Assembly: GCA_037039925.1 (NCBI GenBank) | Contig: JAXRKP010001285.1 | Coordinates: forward strand, 1-64,000 | DNA: 64,000 nucleotides | Direction: 5' to 3' | Source: Doris montereyensis | Lineage: Eukaryota > Mollusca > Gastropoda > Nudibranchia > Dorididae | Shown here: positions 24,223 through 37,502 of the stretch, one piece after another | Position numbering within the stretch: the stretch's first letter is position 1 | Layout: every line of letters begins with the position of its first letter | Notes under the pieces: model-generated | The model's database searches: none | The model's input: only the letters and a program-made list of their open reading frames with translations | Told to the model about the DNA's origin: nothing | Program-made: the position numbers and the translations under genes

Positions 24223-27200
24223 ATACACCAAAGGTAGTGTGTTATTAATAAATATTCATCCATAATGACCTTAACATTGAGCGAGTGGTGTGGAGCTCAA
24301 AACAGTCTAAAGTGCAGATAGGACTTTTTTTCAATCTCAGGTGCCGGCTTCTCATCATACCTTACTTTTCCAATCAATTGGCATTTGGTTCCCACACACA
24401 CACACACACACTAGACACACATTTCTCTAGCAGTGACTCACAGTTTTCAACTCACACTCCTGTGACACACTTTTATCATCATAGCACAGCAGCTGACATA
24501 CTGCAGTACTGCGTGTAATTATTATTACTCACCTACAAACATTAATTTACTGCCGGAGTCATTCAGTATCCAATTCACTCTACCTAATGAGGTCAAGTCA
24601 GTAATCCTTTGAAGCACACAGTAGTATTTTTGTTTGACTCCTTTCCAGATCAGTACAACATGTAAATAATACAGCCCACCTACCCATTTAAACAGGAAAT
24701 CTTTTCCACGTATTTTGTTACGATGTTATAGCTTAAGACTCATTTGAACTTGGCTGCTCACATATATATCATATATTAAGTAATATTATATATATATATA
24801 ATCACAGATAGGGTGTGACAATATATATATATATACACACAAATATGTTGCTACACACTCGGATGATATCAAGTACGATTATTAAGTCGACTTTGTACCC
24901 GACACTTACATTACATGGGTACGCACAGACAATGCCTTTCAAACTTTTCAATTATAAAACTAAAACTTTTTTTTAAATGGCAGCTTAGGTGTACAAAACT
25001 TCTACTCAAAAGTAATACAGGGAAACAATGACATTTTCCTCTCGTTAAACAAACTAAACATCCCTTCTGGTACAAAAATTCTACTCAAACAAACTAAACA
25101 TCCCTTCTGTAATAAAACATTGACATTTTCCTCCCCCTTAAACAAACTAAACATCCCTTCTGGTACAAAAATTCTACAAAAGTAATACAGGAAACATTGA
25201 CATTTTCCTCCCCTTAAACAAACTAAACATCCCTTCTGGTACAAAAAGTCGTCAAATGACAATAGTCAAATTTGAAAACATTCATAATGCCCTTGCAGAC
25301 TATGGTTACTCTCAGTGACCTGGTAACTGAGCACAAGGGGAACAACCAACTCAGAATCATATCTATGAGGGGATGATATGCAAAAACCAAAATATCCAAA
25401 GGAGATGATTTGAGAAAATCAACTTCATGTTTAGAGCGGAATCACAATTATAGAGTCAGTTTTGAAATAGAAATTATTTCATCATCAGAAGACTCTTCAT
25501 TCAAAGTCTGAGATGGTGAAAAAGAAAAAAACTCACAATATGTAAAAATGGCGCATGGCGGGTTATGCATCTCCCCGTCCTCAAATATATATGGTGGATG
25601 CTCTCTCTACTCACCTTGCCCAAATCTTGCATTTCTGAGAACTCCTTCTAAGGAGAAACCACCTTTGCGCTTTCACTTACAAAGACTTAATAAAATATTC
25701 AATTTAAACGCATCCATTTATCACATGCAGTAGTTGTCTCAGGGTTTTGAATCTGCCTTGACACAAAACATTGGTGACAAGACAAGGTCTCTCTCAAATG
25801 GCCACTAAATAATCAAATAAAATGACACAACAACAGCCACTTTACGTTGCAGCCACGGCACGACTCCAAAGGTTAAAACAGTTCAGGGACTGGGTGTTCA
25901 AAGTGGGAAAATATTACGTGCTTTAGGATCATGATAGGGAAGGGGTGGAGGTGGGTGGGGTGGGGAGGGGGCGAGTGGAGAAAGGCATACCAACTAGACA
26001 CAGGATCAGTGGTGTGGTGTAGCGTGGTGTGTGTGTGTCTGTTGGGGGGGGGGGGGGGGTTAGTGGTGAACAACCAAACTCAAAATGGTTCATTTGTTAA
26101 CTCATCTAAAAAAGATTACATCTACCGATGAATAGCTACACACAAACAGTAGGCCTATATAAATACTTGTGACACAATTAAAATCGCTCTCTTTCAGACC
26201 AGTCTCCTAGTCCTTGTCATAATAGACTCTCCATACTACCAATCATACGGAATGATACAGTAATGACTTATGACCAACCGTATGACGCGAAAAATAAATA
26301 AATGGATGTATCAAAGCTTCCCCTCCAAGATAATTAACTCGCACATGCGAAAAACGTTGTCCACTTAACAGTACCAGAGAGTCAATAATGACCCCATGAA
26401 CTTAGCCCATCATTTAATCAATGTTCGCCTGGCGTCCCGTACATACGATGGGATCAGGATCAGCACAGAACACCACACACGACAGACACTCCTTTCATAC
26501 ATTGACGAAATAAGGTGAATCCTGACTATTAAAAAGAGAAATGAAAGGGTCATGTCAATGGCGTGCCTAAGTCACATTTACGTCATTTAGAGAAAAATGC
26601 CCCAAAACCATGGACGGGCACAGATAACTTTGGGAATTCCAAGTTTAAAAACAACTATAAACATGATGGGTTTTCATCATATCATTTTCACACTTTTCAC
26701 GAAGCGTGATTTCGTTTTAGTCTCTAGGATTTTCGCCAAAACGGACAAAGACACACTATTGAAATGACTCCTTTCAATGATAAAAATAACAATATGATGT
26801 ATATATATGGAAAATGTGTATAAATTTTTCTGAGATCAGTCTCAAGCATTTGATACATCTTTATCTCTCCAAAAGGCAAACACAGTACAGCCCGTATTCC
26901 CCAAACTTTATTGAACCATAAAATTAATCTGTGGAATACGTGTTTCATGGAATATCGTAGTAGGCGTACAAAGCATGATCTAGGTTGGGACTTTGGTCAT
27001 GAATTCAGGGATTCCATGTTTTCGTCAAACACGTCTTTGAGGAATACAGGCTGTATTGTTCTATCATAATTTTAAAAAAAATTAAACTCATTCACCGCAT
27101 AGTTGAAACTCGGTTCATAAGCCTCTATAAATAAAAAGCGCCATCGACTGTCTTTGCTTTCACCATGCTAATATGAATCAAACAATGAAGACAATTTAAA

Positions 27201-27239
27201 TGTTTGAAATATATATGAATAACAGATATTGTCTGTCTT
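24223..27239. other. Mostly unique AT-rich region, no gene recognised
   Basis: This stretch contains a small (CA)n near 24394-24410, (TA)n near 24788-24833, the minisatellite described separately at 25.0 kb, and a G run near 26044-26060. Short open frames show no domains. No LINE or SINE of the families above was recognised inside it. Confidence 0.45.
25005..25250. repeat. ~60-75 bp repeat, three to four copies
   Basis: Repeated words are GACATTTTCCTCCCCTTAAA, ACAAACTAAACATCCCTTCT and GGTACAAAAATTCTAC. Copies have deletions relative to each other. Confidence 0.85.
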
Positions 27240-27503
27240 ATTGAAATTACCCCGTCCATCATATGCGGTGATCTCAAGGTGAATCAAAGGGAAACAGCAA
27301 GATGAAAGATAGGTGATGAAAGAGTGACGGGAAAGAAGTAGGACCTATCAGCAAGCCCACCAGTTTTTTCTTTTTTTGTGTTTCATTGAAATTACCCCGT
27401 CCATCATATGCGGTGATCTCAAGGTGAATCAAAGGGAAACAGCAAGATGAAAGATAGGTGATAAAGAAGTAGGACCTACCAGCAATGCATGCCAACCGCC
27501 CAT
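27240..27503 (-). mobile_element. Short dispersed repeat, family 2, tandem pair
   Basis: Two nearly identical copies (27240-27362 and 27384-27503) lie about 144 bp apart, separated by a T-rich linker. The second lacks about 15 bases between AGGTGAT and AAAGAAGTAGG. Near identity suggests a recent tandem duplication rather than two insertions. Confidence 0.8.
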
Positions 27504-29017
27504 CGTACCAAACAGACAATAAATAAATTAGTAAATAGATGGGAAGAAATCGGTAAATAAAACAAAAAACATTTAACTGGATATTTGACAGACTTTAAAA
27601 AAAAAAAGCTGTGAAAAGAAAAGAGGGTGAATCTAGATTACATCCATATGACATACAGAAAACACAATAATTGAATAATATCATACAAATTCCAAGTGTT
27701 ATAGTTTCTATCTGTTGTCTGATGGTTGAAAACAACCCTTTCAATCACATGTGGTGATCTCAGACAAGCAAAGGATATCAATGATAACGTAAATGAATTT
27801 TTTTTTTACAAAAGTCACGGAAACTTAATACTAAAAAATTCAAAACAAACAAAAAAAACCCCAAGAAATCCCAGTGATGGTAAAAAGTCAGATTTAAAGA
27901 ACAAGAAAAAAATTCTTAAATTAAATAAATATCCAAACACAGGCTCATGAAAACCTAAACAGAATCTGGCTATGATTAATGACAAACCACAATAAACAAA
28001 ATTTACAGATAAAACCCCCTCTGAAACAAAGGCAACAAACAAATACAGATTTAATATCTAAGAAACGCCTAGAACTCAGGGTATGTGAGGTACTGGCACT
28101 CTATAAATGGACGATATTATCATCGTTACTAAGAAATATGATAATTGCCCCAGAATAATAAACATTTTCGATTCTACTGACAATTCACCCGGACAGAGAT
28201 TAGGACTCTCCGTAAATGTGACATCATTAAGCTGTATTCTCAAACGAATCACTTTTCATATTGATGATAAATAACATAATTTTAAAAGAACAAAGAAATG
28301 AAAAGAAATCTTATAGAAAATACTCCAATTATTCATAAATCATGAAATACTCCAATTATTCATAAAATCCTGAAATATTCAAATCATTCAAAAAATCCTG
28401 AAATACTCAAATCATTCATAAAATTATGAAATACTCCAATCATTAAAAAAAAATCATGAAATACTCCATTGATTCATAAAATCATGAAATACTCAAATCA
28501 TCCAAAAAATCATGAAATACTCAAATCATTCATAAAATTATGAAATACTCAAATCATTCATAAAAGCATGAAATACTCAAATCATTCAAAAAATGATGAA
28601 ATACTCAAATCATTCATAAAATTATAAAATTCTCAAATCATTCATAAAATTATGAAATACATCCATCATCATTCATATAATCATAATATATCCCAATCAT
28701 TCACAGCAGTCTAGATGAGAGAAAAAAAAAGACTGAAAAGCATAAATGACTTTTTACAGTGATCTATGTCCATAATCAAACCCACACCACGCTATCTCAA
28801 ATAAGTGATTAATAATAACAAGCAGCTAACATAAATTAGCTAAAAAATCTGAATATCTTGCCTCAATTCCCCAATGAAAATGTATACAATTGCAACACAA
28901 ATAATTTGAATGTCTTGATTTACAGTAATGAGCATGTGAGTGTGTGTATGCGTGTGAGCCCAAGTGTGTGTTTGTGTATATATATGTCTTTATTATGAGG
29001 AAAGTGTGGCTCTCGTC
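27504..29017. other. Unique AT-rich region with a 28 bp minisatellite
   Basis: No gene is recognised. The minisatellite at 28318-28690 is listed separately. Confidence 0.45.
28318..28690. repeat. ~28 bp minisatellite, about 13 copies
   Basis: The unit is GAAATACTCAAATCATTCAT plus AAAATTAT. Copies vary at several positions, with CTCCAAT/CTCAAAT alternation. Confidence 0.9.
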
Positions 29018-29158
29018 TCATTGAAATTTATCCCATCCAACGCATGTGGTGATCTCAGGGTGAGTTAAGATGAATCAGCAAGATGAAAGATTAAGCGAAA
29101 GGGTGAAAAGAGAGAAAACAACGTAGGACCTACTAGTAGCACCTGACAACCGCCGACG
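29018..29158 (-). mobile_element. Short dispersed repeat, family 2
   Basis: The signature words ATTGAAATTTATCCCATCCA, GTGGTGATCTCAGGGTGA, CAGCAAGATGAAAGAT, GTAGGACCTACTAGTAGCAC and CAACCGCC appear in order. Confidence 0.8.
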
Positions 29159-29159
29159 G

Positions 29160-30291
29160 AAGTGTGGTGGTCATGACAGGACAGGTGCATTATCAAATAA
29201 TATGTCAAAACTAAAATCAATAGGAAAAGTATGTTTACATTACAACACGCGGCTAAAGATCTTTGTTCTTGCATACACACAAGTCCTCATTATAACCAAT
29301 ACATGGTTGTCTAAATAACGTACGACTGCAAGATACGAAATTGCTCGAGAAAGAAGAGTGATACGAACGTGAGTTTATCAAATTATCATCTCCTTTCCTT
29401 CAAAAGATGAAATGGGTGGAACAATGGAAAAATCAATATTTCTCGACAATAGTGTGGACCATTTCCTGCACAATGCATGTTTAGATGTTAGAGACAATTT
29501 CAATTTATATGACGTGATTTTTTCGCTATAAATAAAGATTTTTTTAATGTTCATCCTAACAGCTGTATATAGGTTATAATATCAGGGGTTTAACTTAAAA
29601 AAAAGAAAAGACAAGCAATAAAAGGCTTAAACTTACATGAGAAGAAACTACAAAAAACAAATGAACCCAAAGTTCTAATGGAATGTGATAAACACGTTCT
29701 TGGGAAACTGACAGTGCCATGCCCCCCTTTGACCGAAACAGACCATCTATCAGTGCAAAAACAATATAATGTTAAGACAAAGAGCAATAAACACTCAATT
29801 TCTTCATTGCGCGTTAGCAACATTTGCAAAATTTCTTTTCTTTCCCTAACAAATCAAAGCAAATTCATTTTGAATCCTAAAACCAGTACATGGCTTTAAT
29901 AATGAGTTTTTTATCAACAAAAATTAGATTTACTATCGGACTTTGATATGTTGCCTCATTCCAATCCTTTTACGAAAACTGGAAACTATCAAAGAATCAA
30001 CATTTAAAAAAAATAAAAATGATAACAACATTTACTTTTTAATAATCAACTTTTAACATTACTGGTTACTTAGTTGTCACTCTTATTATTAATATTAAAA
30101 GTACAAAAAATTTTGGAACATTTTTTCCGACGTCCCCCTTCAGACAAAGCAAAATCATCAAAGAAAAAAAGAAAAAACAAGCTTCAACACAATTGCCATT
30201 TATCATCATCCAGTTCTCTCTCCGGTATATATATATAATAAAAAAAAATACCTAGCCAAAGAAACAACACCCCCAAACAGTTTTAAATTAT
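29160..30291. other. Region downstream of NOMO; no feature resolved
   Basis: AT-rich sequence beyond the 3' end of NOMO. It may contain the 3' untranslated region. I did not find a convincing AATAAA signal on the minus strand close to the last exon, so no poly(A) site is called. Confidence 0.4.
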
Positions 30292-30603
30292 TCATACACA
30301 CAAGCTTTCAGTGAGCATGCAAGAACACTGTTCATCACACTCACACCCATCCAGGCCAGTTACTAACGTCAATAATGGATGAATGATAACATGAAAAATG
30401 CGTGTAAATGTAAATGCATTGTTCACTTCACTGAGCCTTTCGAGTTTGGCTCTTTTGCGGACCGGAGAGTTATCTGCTCCCAGAAATTCCTGGGGAATCC
30501 GGCGTCTGTGGACGATGACACACCAGAAAGTCGACGGCGACGATGAGGACGGGCGAAGGGCCGAGTGCTGCAACTGCTGGTAGAGGTTGGCAAACGGAAG
30601 GAC
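30292..30603 (-). CDS. NOMO: NOMO last exon (C-terminal tail), end uncertain
   Basis: After acceptor TGCCAG the phase-0 frame continues VLPFANLYQQLQHSALRPS, which fits the cytosolic residues that follow the membrane helix in NOMO. It then reads to a basic PVRKRAKLERL stretch. The straight frame stops at 30292. A neighbouring frame stops at 30423 after NSKGSVK, and since this gene carries several indels, the true stop may be there. Known NOMO tails end in a short basic stretch, which both options could supply. Confidence 0.6.
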   Translation of the reverse strand, partial: VLPFANLYQQLQHSALRPSSSSPSTFWCVIVHRRRIPQEFLGADNSPVRKRAKLERLSEVNNAFTFTRIFHVIIHPLLTLVTGLDGCECDEQCSCMLTESLCV

Positions 30604-33600
30604 CTGGCAAAAAGACATTTCATAAGTTTTAACGAGTGAAACGATCAAATGGGGAAGAAAACTCGTACTATCAAGTCCCTTCCAGGCTATCACAGCCCAT
30701 AGGACCAGAGCTTATGCTAGTTTCTATAGCATGAAACTGGACAGGTCATAGTTCATCATAGCCTCCTCCTTGTGATCCATATGACATAGCTATCGTAAAA
30801 ATATGTATAATTGTATCTTAACCCTTTTCAAGTGGGCCCTGTATCTTTTCATTCTGCTGGTCACTCTAAGCACACCTACGCTAATGGCGGGTCATGTACA
30901 TTTGCATCACTCCCAGCAAGACTAAGCGGTAGTGCGGGTCCCGTATAACTGCACTGCAGTGCACTCAAAGATGGGCTTTGGGAACGCCTCTATTCCGACC
31001 AATTACGCTGATCAACCCACGTCACGCCAGACAGAGAAAGTCTATCAGTCTAAAGGGGTAAAAGTGATAGTTCATTTCCGAGTCTAACACACACTTATAT
31101 TGCATTGTTTACTAACAATAACATCTATTACTGCCTACTTTTATTAAACATTAAAAGGAATAATACTGCAGTTGGCCCATTACTAATGAAGAGGAATATG
31201 AAAAGTATAATACTAATAGATAGAAAACGGGTCAGTACCGAGAAATCTTCAGTGTGCCCAACCTTCATAAGCAACAAGGAGACATAGAAACAAATAAACA
31301 CTAAACAATGCTGAACAAAACTAATACTAATAGAGCCATTGGTGCAACGACCCATCGAGCAATGTTCATCAACAGAGCAAGCCTTATAACAATAAACAAA
31401 AAGAAAAGACAAAAAGAAAGAAGAAAACGAAATACAACTGCCATAAGAAAGATAGAGAGAGAGGAGGGAGGGATAGAAAGGGAGAGAGAAAGAGGAAAGG
31501 AAACAAAAAGGAGACATAAAGAGAAGAGGAATATAAAGAAAGATGAATAGAGAGGACAGAGAAAATGAGAGAGAGTGACAGACAGACAGAGAGAGAGAGA
31601 GAGAGATGAGGTAACATTATAGGGGGGGGGGCACATGGCTGCATGGTCAGTCTTTACTCCAGTCGTTCAATAATAGCGTGGCTGGCTGTGTCGAAATTTA
31701 TGTAGTAGAGTTTCAATGAACAACATTTATCTTTATTTCTAAAGGAATCGTTTTCATTCTCACATCTAAATAAAATGATGGAACTATAATACTAATGCTG
31801 GACGAAATGTCCAACCCCTTTCCGCTAATCTCATCACTGAGTCCAATGTGCGTGAAAACACATTCCCATGATGAAAGAGACAGGCCCCCGGTTTATTGCT
31901 TTCACAAGTGTGTATCGCCCCAGCTGCGGCAACGCGCTCTATCCCAGACCTAACACCTCTGTACTTTCAACAGTCTTCATTCTTATGTGAAAAAGAGGTG
32001 GAGATGTATTTTGACGTATGTGACGTTTGACAATATAACCATCAACACAATGCTTCCCCTGACTGGTCAACCCTGAACATGGTTTCTTTCTATTGACTGA
32101 AGGTCACGCCCTCCATTCAGGCTGACCTTAGGTGTGCAATGTGATTGTCCACTGTTATCTTTTATTTATATCAATCACTATTTCTTGCTCGTGGGTGGAG
32201 CTTCTTACTAAAGTAATTGACATCTGTCCAGAAGTTGCGTCGGTCATACGAAGACAAGAGTCTTTGGTTTTGTCCACAGCCTGCATTTGAGATAAGAGCT
32301 CCTGTGTGTTGTATCTCTTTATAAGAAATATATCGCGTGTGTGTTAGCCTCGGAAATGAACTATCACTTTTAGCCCTTTAGAATAATAGACTTTCTCTGT
32401 TTGGCATGGCGTGTGTTGATCAGTGTAATTGGTCAGAATAGAGGCATCCTCGAAACCCGTCTTTGAGTGCACTGCAGTGCAGTTATACGGGACCCACCAC
32501 TAACGCTTTGTCTTGCTGGAAGGCCGGGAATGATACAAATATACGGGACCCACCACTAACGCTTTGTCTTGCTGGAAGGCCGGGAATGATACAAATATAC
32601 GGGGCCCGCCACTAACGCTTTGTGTTGCTGGAGTGACCAGCAGCATGCAAATATACGGGGCCCGCCACTAGGGTAGGTGTGCTTAGAGTGACCAGTGGCA
32701 TGCAAATATACGGGGCCCGCCACTAGGGTAGGTGTGCTTAGAGTGACCAGCGGCATGCAAATATACGGGGCCCGCCACTAGGGTAGGTGTGCTTAGAGTG
32801 ACCAGCGGCATGCAAATATACGGGACCTGCCACTAGGGTAGGTGTGCTTAGAGTGACCAGCGGCATGCAAATATACGGGACCTGCCACTAGGGTAGGTGT
32901 GCTTAGAGTGACCAGCGGCATGCAAATATACGGGACCTGCCACTAGGGTAGGTGTGCTTAGAGTGACCAACGGCATGCAAATATATGGGACCTGCCACTA
33001 GGGTAGGTGTGCTTAGAGTGACCAGCGGCATGCAAATATACGGGACCCGCCACTAGGGTAGGTGTGCTTAGAGTGACCAGTGGCATGCAAATATGCGGGA
33101 CCCGCCAGGAAAGGTTAAGACACTAAAAGTTTTTAATAAAAGGAAATTTCATGATTCTATACACTTTTTATAAAAAGTCGCAAACCATGTATGTCTAATT
33201 CTGGATCTTTGAGAAAGTAATGATGCTGCACTTTTTAAAATCTATTTTCACAGACACACATGGTTTGCAAGTGTCAAAAACTAGACCCAATAGAGACACA
33301 TGGATTGCTCTTTTGTGGTTATTATACGGGTTTCTATTGGTTCTTGTGTCACGGAATCCTAACTAGACGAAGCATAGGGACTTCCTAATGTTAAAGAAGC
33401 AAAAAAAAAGTGTTTCATGTCTTAGACTTACACGGTTTGCTACTTTCCCCGTCCATATGCTTTGTAAGCCTTGACACTTAGATCATGCTATGTACATTTC
33501 ATGACCGTCTATCAATTACTGCACACAAAAAACAAACAAAAAACAACCTCGAACATCGCACAAATTGACATACATACATGTTTTCATTAGCAAAAATGTA

Positions 33601-36600
33601 ACAAGATCGTGTATGATCATAATGAAAAAATTAAAGATAAGACACATGACTAAACAACCCTGACCTTTTTATAATTGTAAGCCAAGGCCACTACCAGGGC
33701 GAACAGCGGCAGGATGAGGAAGGAGCCCTGGTTGAGGTCGTGGTCCAACGCCCGTGGCTTGGGGCGGAAGTCAAAGGTCAGGTGGTGATGGGACTTGTTG
33801 GCCGTGAACTCCGCCGACGGCAGGAGGTAGTCGTACTCCACGCGGGACAGAGAGCTGCTCAGGCTGAGAATGTAGCGCTTGCCGTCCATGGCCAGTGACG
33901 GCAGGAAGAAGAAGGTGGACTTGGCCAAGCCGACTGCGTGGATGGGTGAGTCGGGCTGCGCCTCGTTGACCAGGCTGACCTTGAGGGAGGAAAGGAACTT
34001 GAGGTCCGTCTTCACGTTGCCGCTGACGTCCATCTGGTTCATGCGCCGAAAGGCGACGATGTTCACATCCCTCAGGTCAGACGACTCCACCCTGATGAAC
34101 CGGGACGACGGAGCTGTGCGCTCTATGTGAAGATTGACCTCCCCGTCTTCAGGTGGACGTCATACTTGCACGACGGGTGGAGGCCGCGGATGCGGTAGAG
34201 TCCATCGACCTCCGTCTTGCTCTCCTCCTGGTACTGGGTGCAGTCGTCCGTGCCGACAGCTTCGATGATCACGCCCGGCTCCGGTTCTCCGTTGAGCGAC
34301 GTCACCTGGCCAAAAATACTAAAGGCAACGTGCGCCCTTTGATGCGAATGGTTTCCGTTGTTCCTTCCTTGACATTGATCATCTGAGAAGCCGGTTCAAA
34401 CTTGTACTCTTTCATCATCGGCCGCAGAAAGTATTGTCCAGGGCTCTATTGTGCAAATTGAAAAAAAACAGGAAAGAAGAAAAAAAAAAGTTTTTTTATT
34501 TTCATTTACTCACATCCACAACTAAGGTGATCTTATGGTTATTAATGGTATGATATTTAATTTTGCCTGGACTGCCCCGTAAACAGCCAAGGGATCTGTA
34601 GCGTGCACAATTATCTGCACACAGGGCCTCCTTTGTATCTCCCTCTCCGACAGAACTTTGTATCGATCCACCTACCTGGACCGGGTGGGGGGGGGGGAGA
34701 TTTTGCTCGAATTAACTTGAGAACATTTTTCAACCATTCACTACCTTTGGGTTGAGAGCCCCCCTCCCCCCCCCAAAAAAAAGAAAAAAAAGAGAAAGAT
34801 CAATGCCGCTGTTGGCAATTCGCTAATGCATCTGGCCAGCAAGGTGGTCGGCAGACTTTTACCTATGATATACACACACACAGATTTGTTTGTTTGTCTG
34901 ATTGAAATTTACCCTGTCCACCAAATGCGGTAATCTCAGGTCTCAGGATGAATGAAGAGGCAACAGTTAGACAAGAGATAGGTGAAAGAGTGAAAGAAAA
35001 GACGAAGTAGGACCTACCAACAGCACCCGCTGCAAACTGCACACCACGCATACGAGACAAAAGAGTCTGACACGACAAAACTACACAAACTACTCACCAG
35101 TCCAACGATGGCGATGCGTCCATCGGGCCCGGTAACGTTGTTGGAGCGGAACTGCTTCTCTCCACTCAGCGACAGGAGGACGCCAGGCAAAGGCTTGCCC
35201 GCCTCGTCCAGCATCTGGATTGAAATCTCGCCCAGCTTGAAGGCGTGGAAGGACATCTCGTCCGCCTGCTTGGTCATGACGTAGCCGGCCTTCTGTGCAT
35301 CAACCAGGTACTTCTTTCCGCTGTGAAGAGGTCCAAGCCTAGCGTGGATGTAATATAAATTATATAATAATCAATAATTGTGAATCGTTATTTCAAAGGA
35401 ATTTTCCCCTCCAGGTTAGGCCGGTGGTGTCAGGGTGAATTGACAGGAAATACAGCCAGACGAAAGATAAGTGAAAGAGTGAAAGGAAAGAGGTAGGACC
35501 TAGCACTAACCAACAATAAATCATTGAGAGTATATCAAGAAAAAATTGTTTCTCATGCAGTATGCTGATTAATTGAAATTTATACAATCCATGAGGTGAC
35601 TACTTATTTCATTCAAACTCACTCCACCCTGTGTAGTGATCTCAAAGCGAATTAAAAGGACACAGCAAGATAAAAGATAAGTAAAAGAGTGAAAACTAAC
35701 GAAGAAAGACCTTCCAGCAGCACCCGCCAACCGCCCACTCATTCGGATGAAGTAATCACAAAGGCTAAACGAAGAGAAAGCAATATTAAATTTTTTTACT
35801 TCATTAAAACTCACCCGTCCACCAGATGTGGTGATCTTTGGGTAAAGTTAGAGGATCTGTTTTCTTAAAATTGACCCATCTGAAGATATGTGATGATCTC
35901 AGGGTAAATTCAGAGGAAACAGCAAAATTAAAGACAGGTTTATGTGTATTTGCCAGGTTTACCTATAATGGTCTCCAGGTTTACCTGTATTTGCCATATT
36001 TAACTGAACATGCCAGGTTTACCTGTATTTACCAGATTTAACTAATATACCAGGTTTACCTGTATCTGTCAGGTTTGCCTATAATAGTTGCCAGGTTTAC
36101 CTGTATTTGCCAGCTTATCTGTATTTGCCAGGTTTACCTCTTTTTGCCGGGTTTACCTGAATTTGCCATGTTTACCTGTATTTGCCAGATTTAACTAAAT
36201 ATGCCAGGTTTATCTGTATTTGCCAGGATTACCTGAATATGCCAGATTTACCTGTATTTGCAAGATTTACCTGTATTTGCCAGGACAACTTGATTTTGCC
36301 AGATTTACCTGTAATTGGCAGATTTACCTGTACTTGCCACATTTACTTGTATTTACCACGTTTGCAAGGTTTATCTGTACAAGCCATGTTTACATGTATT
36401 TGCCAGGTTTACCTTGAATTTGCCAGCTAACCTGTATTTGCCAGGATTACCTGAATTTGACAGATTTACCTGTATTTGCCAAGTTTACCTGTATTTACCA
36501 TGTTTACGCGTGTTTGCAAGGTTTACCTGTAGAAGCCAGTTACCTGTATTTGCCTTTGCTGTCGGACGCCAAGAGCACGGGTTCCATGGAGCCATCCTTG

Positions 36601-37432
36601 GTGCTTATGGTAATCTGCACGCCTTCCAGGGGCGGGGTCACGCTGCCCTCTACAAACACACCCTTCCTGCCCACCAGCTCAGCACTTCTTCCTGGGCAGC
36701 TCTGCCCTGTGACGTCCACCGTTACTTCATCTGGGTAGAACAGCAGGTCCGCCGACTTGGCTGAGATGACCAATTTCTCCCCCGACCTTTTGATGCAACA
36801 AAAAAAAAAAAAAAATTTTTTTTAAATTTTGCTTAAAGATGAAAAAAAGAAAAAAGGCATTTTTCGTTCTTATTACACAAACTCAGCCATAACATAAGAC
36901 TCTGACAGTGTAAACTAATTCTAATTTCCACAACAGCCCGTAATATTCAATAAAACATTGATATTGATAATATACCTCATTTGAGGTAAACAGGATAAAG
37001 TCCAGTGATCAGTGGCCTTTCTGGCAAAGCGTTACGGTAGTGTTGCAAACTCAGAAAGGCTTCCAAACTTTCTCCTACTTCTCGCACAATCTCTGCCGTT
37101 AAACTAGGGTTTTTAAAAAAAATATACAGATAACCTGTGTACACGTAAATTTAAATCTAAATACAGACTTACGGACTCAGAAAAAACATCATACGAAATA
37201 CATATTTTACATACTGTTTGACAGCTATGTATTATATTTGTATTTATCCAAGAAATGAGAATCTTTTAAGTTAATGCAACCAGAACGTACCTGGCCCAGT
37301 GGGAAAACGTGTAGACTGTGTTGCCAGCCTTGCCGTCCTTCCCGGTGGTTTTGGACGCAGCCGCTGTAGCCGTGGCATTCGGTTTGAGCGGGCCGAGGAC
37401 TGTTGGTATATCTTCCACAGAGGATCTGTGAC

Positions 37433-37502
<70 letters not shown>

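Noticed and set aside
35281..35323. CACAG as acceptor of the 35098-35338 exon
   Set aside because: Using it would remove the conserved GPLHS segment and break phase 2 entry; the CTAG acceptor at 35339-35340 keeps both.
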